A stretch of DNA of 6,506 nt. Source: Limnohabitans sp. Rim8. GTDB lineage: Bacteria > Pseudomonadota > Gammaproteobacteria > Burkholderiales > Burkholderiaceae_C. Position numbers and translations under genes: made by a program. The DNA is taken from the NCBI GenBank assembly GCA_945877725.1, contig CAMDXR010000183.1, forward strand, positions 1 through 6,506, in the 5' to 3' direction. A model generated the notes under the pieces. The model searched no databases, was not told where the DNA came from, and worked only from the letters and a program-made list of their open reading frames with translations. Every line of letters starts with the position of its first letter. The first letter of the stretch is position 1. Of the stretch, positions 1 through 4,907 are shown in pieces.

Positions 1-70
1 CCATGGCCAATACAAAGACCAAGGCAGGCGTCAGGAGCCAAACCCAAGCGGGGGTGTTTCGCCAGCGCAT
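1..70 (-). CDS. Sugar ABC transporter permease, N-terminal fragment (runs off the window)
   Basis: Only the first 23 codons are present: MRWRNTPAWVWLLTPALVFV followed by LAM. A short basic N-terminus (R2, R4) leads straight into a hydrophobic stretch that looks like the first membrane segment. This fits a MalF/UgpA-type inner-membrane permease of a CUT1 sugar ABC transporter. The call rests mainly on context: it follows a sugar-binding protein gene by 9 nt on the same strand, and its AGGAG ribosome site abuts the stop codon of that gene, so the two are almost certainly co-transcribed and probably translationally coupled. The fragment is too short to name a subfamily or substrate. A different membrane protein is possible but less likely at this spot. 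Confidence 0.7.
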   Translation of the reverse strand, partial: MRWRNTPAWVWLLTPALVFVLAM

Positions 71-74
71 AGTG

Positions 75-80
75 CTCCTT
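75..80 (-). promoter_or_regulatory. Ribosome binding site of the permease gene
   Basis: Read on the minus strand, AAGGAG lies 4 nt before the ATG at 70-68 and overlaps the TAA stop of the preceding binding-protein gene (TAAAGGAG). This fixes the permease start and suggests that ribosomes ending the upstream gene help start this one. Confidence 0.75.
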
Positions 81-1390
81 TAGCGAAGAATGCGGCGCGC
101 CCGGAGCGCCGCGTTGTCTAGGGCCTGCTTGACATCGCCCTTGCCTGAAGCCAATTCATTGATGGTGGCTTCGAGCAAGTCGGACATTTGAGGCCATTGC
201 GCAAACAGCGGCACACCCTTGGCCCCTTTGAGAGCTTGCGCAGCGGAAACGTGCATGCCGCCAAAGCGCACATTCACATCGCCATTGATGAGGTTGCTGG
301 TTTGCACGGCAACCACTTCGTTTTTGCTGCGGTCCAGCAGCAAATCGCGCTCGATTTCGGGTTGGGTCAGCCAAGTCAGGTATTCCATGGCCGCGTCTTT
401 TTTGGTGCTGTTGCGGTTGAGCCCGTAAAACCAGGTGTTGGTGTACGTGGTGTTGGCTTGCCCCGGCATAGATGGCAATGAGGTAAAACCGATTTGTTCG
501 GGCTTGAGTGTCGAGGTCTTTGGGTCGGTCAGGCCCGCATAACGCCACCACCACACGGGCACCATGGCGCTCTTTCCTTGAGCCACTGAGTTGACGGCAT
601 CGGTTTCGTTGAACGAGGCGCTGGCTGCGGGCGCTACTTTGTGCTTGAGCATGACATCCAGGTACTGCTGCGTGGCTGCCACAGCCTGAGGTGAGTTGAA
701 GGCGGCTTGCCCTTTTGCATCGAGCAGGTCAGCCCCCATGCCCCAGAGGTAGTTGAACCAGATCATCAGGTTCTGACCGCCGGTTTTGCCGTAATACATG
801 GCCACACCTGAAAGATCGGTTTTGGACTGAATGGTTTTACCCGCTTCGACCATCTGGTCCCAAGTCTCGGGGGCCTTAAGCCCCAATTGCTTGAAGATGT
901 CTTTGCGATAAAACAGCAACTGCACATGTCCCCGAATGGGCAGGCCCATGTAGTTGGGGCCATTGCCCATGCCATCGCGGGCGGCGCGCAAGTGTGCGTT
1001 GGGATAGCGTGCTGGCATGTCGATCTTTTTATCGGCCAGGCGCGCGTTGAGCGGGTCAAACAAGTTGTACAAACTTGGGCCCCAAATGTCCATGGCGCTC
1101 AGAACATCGTATTGATCCGTCTTGGCCACCAATTCGGCTGTCAGTTTTTCGCGCATGCTGGCAAAGGGCACGTATTGGTATTTGACTTTGATGCCCGTTT
1201 GCGCTTCAAACTCTGCCAAGCGGGCTTCGTGTGCGCTGAACTGCGGTGCCACCACACTCAGCACATTCACGGTTTGGCCTGCAAAAGGCTTGCCGGGTTT
1301 GAGCATGGCACTTTGAGCGTGAGCTCCTAAGCCATAAGTGCCCAGTGCATAAGCGCTGGCCCATTGCATCCATTGACGACGTTCTAACAT
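80..1390 (-). CDS. Periplasmic sugar-binding protein of an ABC transporter (SBP family 1)
   Basis: A 436-residue extracellular solute-binding protein of the MalE-like family 1. It would capture a sugar in the periplasm and hand it to the inner-membrane permeases. The N-terminus MLERRQWMQWASAYALGTYG is a signal peptide (R4, R5, hydrophobic core) with a likely cut after the AHA at residues 23-25. No lipobox cysteine is present. Family-like stretches include the first beta strand with an FEAQTGIKV segment (61-69), YDVLSAMDIW (94-103), the LPIRGHVQLLFYRKDIF block (150-166), the aromatic VPVWWWRYAG (277-286), which could stack on a sugar ring, and a C-terminal DVKQALDNAA (419-428). The frame extends upstream to 1468, but the ATG at 1390 is preferred because AAGGAGA lies 5 nt before it and the signal peptide begins there. 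It sits between a LacI-type regulator (46-nt gap) and a permease (9-nt gap). The substrate is unknown; a mono- or oligosaccharide or polyol is likely. Confidence 0.93.
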   Translation of the reverse strand: MLERRQWMQWASAYALGTYGLGAHAQSAMLKPGKPFAGQTVNVLSVVAPQFSAHEARLAEFEAQTGIKVKYQYVPFASMREKLTAELVAKTDQYDVLSAMDIWGPSLYNLFDPLNARLADKKIDMPARYPNAHLRAARDGMGNGPNYMGLPIRGHVQLLFYRKDIFKQLGLKAPETWDQMVEAGKTIQSKTDLSGVAMYYGKTGGQNLMIWFNYLWGMGADLLDAKGQAAFNSPQAVAATQQYLDVMLKHKVAPAASASFNETDAVNSVAQGKSAMVPVWWWRYAGLTDPKTSTLKPEQIGFTSLPSMPGQANTTYTNTWFYGLNRNSTKKDAAMEYLTWLTQPEIERDLLLDRSKNEVVAVQTSNLINGDVNVRFGGMHVSAAQALKGAKGVPLFAQWPQMSDLLEATINELASGKGDVKQALDNAALRARRILR

Positions 1391-1395
1391 GCTTG

Positions 1396-1402
1396 TCTCC
1401 TT
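1396..1402 (-). promoter_or_regulatory. Ribosome binding site deciding the binding-protein start
   Basis: AAGGAGA on the minus strand, 5 nt before the ATG at 1390. It excludes the longer reading (start at 1468), which would overlap the end of the lacI-type gene and put 26 extra residues ahead of the signal peptide. Confidence 0.8.
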
Positions 1403-1436
1403 GGGTTGATGTGTTGACAGTTGAAAAAAGGGGAAA

Positions 1437-2519
1437 TCAGATAGGTTGGCGGGTCGAAGTTCGCACAATCAGTTGGCCGGGAACCACCGTGGCGTGCCCT
1501 TTATTTTTTTTATTCGAAGCCATGGGTTCGTTGCGTTGGGCAATTTGTGCCATCAGCAGTTCCACAAGCTCTTGCACCATGGGGCCAAGGGGTTGTGCAT
1601 ATGTGGTCAGACCATAAGCTGAAGCGCTGGCTTGAGGGACATCGTCAAAGCCTGCAACAGATACTTGGGCGGGCACGCGCAAGCCCAGTTCATCGCGCAA
1701 GGTGTCCATGATGGCCAGAGCCATTTGGTCGTCGGCCGCAAAGATGGCATCGGGGCAAAGTGATAGCGGACGCGGTTGGCCGGCGCGGTCTAGGTACCAA
1801 GAGCGCACGACAGCTTGCGCCGTAGCGGCATCGTATTTGCCAACCCCATAAGCAAACACAGCTTTTCCTTGTTCAGCCAGTGTGGTGCGGAAGCCGTTTT
1901 CGCGTTCTTGGTTGGTTGATGCGTCCAGGTGGCCTGCGACATAGGCAATGCGCTCGTGCCCGCCCGCAATCAAATGCAGGGCAATTTGACGCGCGCCCTC
2001 TTCTTGATCGGTTCGGACCGAGTGAAAAGACCGGTCACTGGATTGGGCCGAAACGCGGTTGAACATCACCACAGGGATGCCTGCCTGCAGGCAAGCTTTC
2101 CCCAGTGATGACGACAACGATGTGGCGGCCAGCACGATGGCATCGACACGATATTGCAGCATGTGCTCGAGCAGATCGTCGTTGCCTGGTCCCTCGGCAA
2201 TGAACAACATGACCTGCATGCCTTGGGTTTGCAATTGTTCAGACAACAGTTGCAAAAAGCGGGGGTAAAACAGGTTGTCAAGGTGCGCCAGCACCACCCC
2301 CACGATGCGTGTGCGCCCTGTAATCAAGGTGCGCGCATGCAGGTTGGGGAGGTACCCCAAACGCTTGGCAGCCTGCAACACCTTGAGCCGGGTCGCTTCG
2401 GCCACACTGGCCCCTGGCGTGAAGCTGCGACTGACAGCCGACTGGGACACACCCGCGAGTTCAGCTACATCGTGTGATGTCACGCTTTTCCGCAAGTTGT
2501 GTGTTGCCGTGTTGTGCAT
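1437..2519 (-). CDS. LacI-family transcriptional regulator of the adjacent sugar ABC operon
   Basis: A 360-residue cytoplasmic DNA-binding repressor of the LacI/GalR family. Residues 14-33 form the LacI-type helix-turn-helix (TSHDVAELAGVSQSAVSRSF). The hinge-helix region GYLPNLHARTLITGRTRIVG follows at 55-74, with the conserved Pro-Asn, Ala-Arg and Leu pattern. The rest is a periplasmic-binding-protein-like effector domain, with VDAIVLAATS (125-134), PDAIFAADDQMALAIMD (256-272) and VSVAGFDDVP (287-296). Length is slightly above the usual 330-345, partly from a Lys/Asn-rich insert near 335-341 (SNKKNKG). ATG 2519 is the first start in frame. It has no clear Shine-Dalgarno sequence; the in-frame TTG (codon 9) and GTG (codon 13) lack one too. 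It is first in the operon, 46 nt ahead of the binding protein, and probably senses the imported sugar or a derivative. A 16-bp palindrome 38 nt upstream suggests autoregulation. Confidence 0.93.
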   Translation of the reverse strand: MHNTATHNLRKSVTSHDVAELAGVSQSAVSRSFTPGASVAEATRLKVLQAAKRLGYLPNLHARTLITGRTRIVGVVLAHLDNLFYPRFLQLLSEQLQTQGMQVMLFIAEGPGNDDLLEHMLQYRVDAIVLAATSLSSSLGKACLQAGIPVVMFNRVSAQSSDRSFHSVRTDQEEGARQIALHLIAGGHERIAYVAGHLDASTNQERENGFRTTLAEQGKAVFAYGVGKYDAATAQAVVRSWYLDRAGQPRPLSLCPDAIFAADDQMALAIMDTLRDELGLRVPAQVSVAGFDDVPQASASAYGLTTYAQPLGPMVQELVELLMAQIAQRNEPMASNKKNKGHATVVPGQLIVRTSTRQPI

Positions 2520-2557
2520 GGTTGCAAGAATCGGAAGTTAAATGACCCGTTGAAAAA

Positions 2558-2573
2558 TTGCATACGTATGCAA
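2558..2573. promoter_or_regulatory. Predicted LacI-family operator (perfect 16-bp palindrome)
   Basis: TTGCATACGTATGCAA is its own reverse complement, centred between 2565 and 2566. An even-length dyad with a central CpG is the known form of LacI/GalR-family operators. It lies 38 nt upstream of the LacI-type start codon, where bound repressor would block transcription of the leftward operon. I found no convincing leftward -35/-10 pair. TTGAGT (2596-2591) could be a -35, which would put the -10 over the operator itself, but that -10 (TTGCAT) is poor. I did not see a second full copy elsewhere in the window. Confidence 0.75.
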
Positions 2574-2693
2574 AATATGACTTAATTAGAACTCAAAATG
2601 ACGGATCAAGATTCAGAGAAAACCCTAGGTTTTGTCGATCAAATGCTGGATTCTTTTGTGTAGCCAAGTCGGCAGGGGCTTGTTTTTTGGGTG

Positions 2694-2722
2694 ATCTGTC
2701 GTGAATTCAGCCGCTCTACAAT
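2694..2722 (+). promoter_or_regulatory. Candidate promoter for dcd
   Basis: TACAAT at 2717-2722 is a good -10 hexamer (one mismatch to TATAAT) in a CTACAATG context common upstream of Burkholderiales genes. A start point near 2729 would give a leader of about 17 nt containing the GGAG ribosome site. The -35 at the right distance (ATCTGT, 2694-2699) is poor, so the promoter may need an activator or the call may be wrong. Confidence 0.45.
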
Positions 2723-2745
2723 GCGGCCTAGATGGAGAAACCGGC

Positions 2746-3315
2746 ATGAGTATCAAGAGCGACAAATGGATTAGGCGGATGGCAGAGCAGCACGGCATGA
2801 TTGAGCCGTTTGAGCCGGGTCAGGTTCGACTGAACGCCGCAGGTCAAAAAATCGTCAGTTACGGCACCAGCAGCTACGGCTACGACATTCGTTGCGCCCC
2901 CGAGTTCAAGGTGTTCACCAACATTTACAGCACTGTGGTGGACCCCAAAAACTTTGATGAAAAGAGTTTTGTCGACATTGAGGGCGATGTTTGCATCATT
3001 CCGCCAAACAGTTTTGCTTTGGCACGCACCGTGGAATATTTCCGAATTCCCCGCAATGTATTGACCATTTGCTTGGGTAAGAGCACCTATGCGCGCTGCG
3101 GCATCATTGTCAATGTCACGCCTTTTGAGCCCGAATGGGAAGGCTATGTGACGCTTGAATTCAGCAACACCACGCCGCTTCCCGCCAAAATATATGCGGG
3201 AGAAGGGTGTGCCCAGGTCTTGTTTCTCGAAAGCGATGAGGTTTGTGAAACCAGTTACAAAGACCGGGGTGGCAAATACCAAGGCCAAGTGGGTGTGACA
3301 TTGCCAAAAACGTGA
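2746..3315 (+). CDS. dcd: dCTP deaminase
   Basis: A 189-residue cytoplasmic enzyme that converts dCTP to dUTP and ammonia, feeding dUMP and so dTTP synthesis. It belongs to the trimeric dCTP deaminase/dUTPase fold. Visible features are the N-terminal MSIKSDKWIRRMAEQ, SYGYDIRC (43-50), IIPPNSFALART (84-95), the nucleotide-binding block GKSTYARCGIIVNVTP (111-126), and EWEGYVTLEFSN (130-141), whose E138 in LEF matches the catalytic glutamate of E. coli Dcd. The C-terminal YKDRGGKYQGQVGVTLPKT resembles the flexible tail that closes over the substrate. The length is normal (about 188-193). ATG 2746 is chosen over an upstream in-frame GTG at 2701: GGAG lies 8 nt before it, the family starts here, and the likely -10 element lies downstream of the GTG. 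The helicase gene follows on the same strand after 41 nt. Confidence is high. Whether it also has dUTPase activity, as some relatives do, cannot be judged here. Confidence 0.97.
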   Translation: MSIKSDKWIRRMAEQHGMIEPFEPGQVRLNAAGQKIVSYGTSSYGYDIRCAPEFKVFTNIYSTVVDPKNFDEKSFVDIEGDVCIIPPNSFALARTVEYFRIPRNVLTICLGKSTYARCGIIVNVTPFEPEWEGYVTLEFSNTTPLPAKIYAGEGCAQVLFLESDEVCETSYKDRGGKYQGQVGVTLPKT

Positions 3316-3316
3316 A

Positions 3317-3337
3317 TTTGGGCAGTACTTGCCCAAA
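3317..3337. repeat. Inverted repeat in the dcd-helicase gap
   Basis: TTTGGGCA and TGCCCAAA form perfect 8-bp arms around a 5-nt GTACT centre. The repeat starts 2 nt after the dcd stop. No T-run follows the right arm (AATGCG), so it is not a standard intrinsic terminator. It may be a regulator binding site, an RNA hairpin at the dcd 3' end, or chance. It overlaps TTGGGC (3318-3323), a possible weak -35 for the helicase. Confidence 0.6.
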
Positions 3338-3356
3338 ATGCGACAATACCGGGTTA

Positions 3357-4814
3357 ATGACCGACTCTTTTTCAAATTTATCGCTGGCGCCCACGCTGGC
3401 ACGAGCCGTAGCCGAAATGGGCTACGAATCCATGACCCCCATTCAGGCCCAAGCCATTCCGGTGGTGTTGACAGGCCAGGATGTTATGGGGGCAGCCCAA
3501 ACCGGCACGGGTAAAACGGCCGCTTTTTCGCTGCCTTTGCTGCAACGCCTGCTCAAGCACGAAAACCCCTCTACCTCGCCTGCCCGCCACCCTGTGCGGG
3601 CCTTGGTGCTGCTGCCTACCCGCGAGCTGGCGGACCAAGTGGCCCAACAGATCAAGTTGTACGCCAAATACACCCAGTTGCGCAGCGCCGTGGTGTTTGG
3701 TGGCATGGACATGAAGCCCCAGACCCTGGAGCTGAAAAGGGGGGTGGAAGTCTTGGTGGCCACACCGGGGCGTTTGCTGGACCACATTGAGGCCAAAAAT
3801 GCGGTGCTCAACCAGGTTGAATATGTGGTGCTCGACGAAGCCGACCGCATGCTCGATATTGGCTTTTTGCCCGATTTGCAGCGAATTTTGAGCTATTTGC
3901 CCAAGCAACGCACCACGTTGTTGTTTTCGGCCACCTTTTCGCCCGAGATCAAGCGTCTGGCCAACAGTTATTTGCAGAATCCGATCACCATTGAGGTGGC
4001 TCGACCCAATGAAACCGCTTCTACGGTTGAGCAACGCTTTTATGCTGCCCAAGACGATGACAAGCGCCGGGTGATCCGCAAGGTACTGACCGACCGGGGC
4101 ATCAAGCAGGCTTTCATCTTTGTGAACAGCAAACTCGGTTGCGGCCGATTGGCACGCTCACTGGAGCGCGAAGGTTTGCGAACGGCGGCTTTGCACGGCG
4201 ACAAAAGTCAGGACGAGCGCTTGAAAGCCTTGGAAGCCTTCAAACAAGGCGAAGTCGATTTGTTGGTTTGCACCGATGTGGCTGCACGCGGTCTGGACAT
4301 CAAGGATGTGCCAGCGGTGTTCAACTTTGACGTCCCCTTCAACGCCGAAGACTATGTTCACCGCATTGGCCGCACGGGCCGAGCCGGAGCTTCCGGTTTG
4401 GCGGTGACCCTGGTGAGCCCGTCCGATACACGTTTGGTGTCGGATATTGAGAAGCTGATCAAGAAAAAACTCGAAGTTGAAACCCTGCAACTTGAGTCTG
4501 AGCGTCCGGTGGGCCCCGTACCCGAAAAATGGGGTTCTCGTGCTGAAGATCGCCCCCGTGCCCGCGCTTTTGAAGGCCGTCGCCGCGAAGACCACGACCC
4601 GCGCGATGTACTTGACTCACCCCGTGAGCGCCGGGGTGGCTTCAGGCCGGCACCGATAACCCGCGATCCGTTTTTTGAAAAACCTTACGAGCCAAGTGCC
4701 GCCGATGCATCGCCCAGCTGGGAAGCATCGGTACCCAAAACGGCGCGTTCCTCCATATCTGCCAACATCAAGCCCAAACGCAAGGTGGCTGCTCTCTTCA
4801 AGTCGGGTGAGTGA
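3357..4814 (+). CDS. rhlE: RhlE-type DEAD-box ATP-dependent RNA helicase
   Basis: A 485-residue cytoplasmic RNA helicase that uses ATP to unwind short RNA duplexes. The family acts in ribosome assembly and RNA turnover, often under cold conditions. All core motifs are intact: Q motif (GYESMTPIQAQAIP, 22-35), Walker A AQTGTGKT (47-54), PTRELA (87-92), TPGR (136-139), DEAD (160-163), SAT (191-193), TDVAARGLD (306-314) and HRIGRTGR (335-342). The sequence closely follows E. coli RhlE through the two RecA-like domains. From about 380 the tail is charged, Arg-rich and probably disordered, ending IKPKRKVAALFKSGE. ATG 3357 matches the family start but has no Shine-Dalgarno sequence. A GTG at 3312 in the same frame overlaps the dcd stop and would add 15 residues (MNLGSTCPKCDNTGL), which I consider less likely. 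It may be co-transcribed with dcd or start from a weak GACAAT (3342-3347). Sub-family naming (RhlE rather than another DEAD paralogue) is less certain than the helicase call. Confidence 0.95.
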   Translation: MTDSFSNLSLAPTLARAVAEMGYESMTPIQAQAIPVVLTGQDVMGAAQTGTGKTAAFSLPLLQRLLKHENPSTSPARHPVRALVLLPTRELADQVAQQIKLYAKYTQLRSAVVFGGMDMKPQTLELKRGVEVLVATPGRLLDHIEAKNAVLNQVEYVVLDEADRMLDIGFLPDLQRILSYLPKQRTTLLFSATFSPEIKRLANSYLQNPITIEVARPNETASTVEQRFYAAQDDDKRRVIRKVLTDRGIKQAFIFVNSKLGCGRLARSLEREGLRTAALHGDKSQDERLKALEAFKQGEVDLLVCTDVAARGLDIKDVPAVFNFDVPFNAEDYVHRIGRTGRAGASGLAVTLVSPSDTRLVSDIEKLIKKKLEVETLQLESERPVGPVPEKWGSRAEDRPRARAFEGRRREDHDPRDVLDSPRERRGGFRPAPITRDPFFEKPYEPSAADASPSWEASVPKTARSSISANIKPKRKVAALFKSGE

Positions 4815-4843
4815 ACTCTGGTTGGACGCCCGGTCTTTACTTG

Positions 4844-4907
4844 GGCTTCAAACTGGTTTCTCATGAGGCTGTCAAAATCGGCCTATGGATGACATTGGCT
4901 TCAAACT
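4844..4907 (+). repeat. Short direct repeat flanking the TonB-receptor start
   Basis: GGCTTCAAACT occurs at 4844-4854 and again at 4897-4907, 53 bp apart, each preceded by TTG or ATT. The copies flank the proposed receptor ATG at 4885. They could be a tandem regulator site or the trace of a small duplication. At 11 bp, chance is possible. Confidence 0.4.

Noticed and set aside
887..1330. 147-codon open frame on the plus strand opposite the binding protein
   Set aside because: No ribosome site or family resemblance; the opposite strand carries a complete, convincing sugar-binding protein.
1414..1442. Consensus -35 TTGACA on the plus strand with a 17-nt spacer to TCAGAT, pointing into the lacI-type gene
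   Set aside because: The -10 matches only 3 of 6 positions and the direction is antisense to the operon; the TTGACA is most likely chance.
1500..1513. T-rich run on the plus strand that might end a terminator
   Set aside because: No stem precedes it on the plus strand; on the minus strand it codes for the Asn/Lys-rich insert of the regulator.
1592..1604. TGTGCATATG as a second LacI half-operator
   Set aside because: It shares only a TGCATA half, lies within coding sequence, and lacks the CpG-centred dyad.
2082..2093. 12-bp palindrome TGCCTGCAGGCA
   Set aside because: It lies inside the regulator coding sequence, encodes ordinary residues (CLQAG region), and does not resemble the upstream operator.
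2701..2745. GTG at 2701 as a longer dcd start
   Set aside because: It precedes the probable -10 element, has no ribosome site, and adds residues absent from the family; ATG 2746 fits better.
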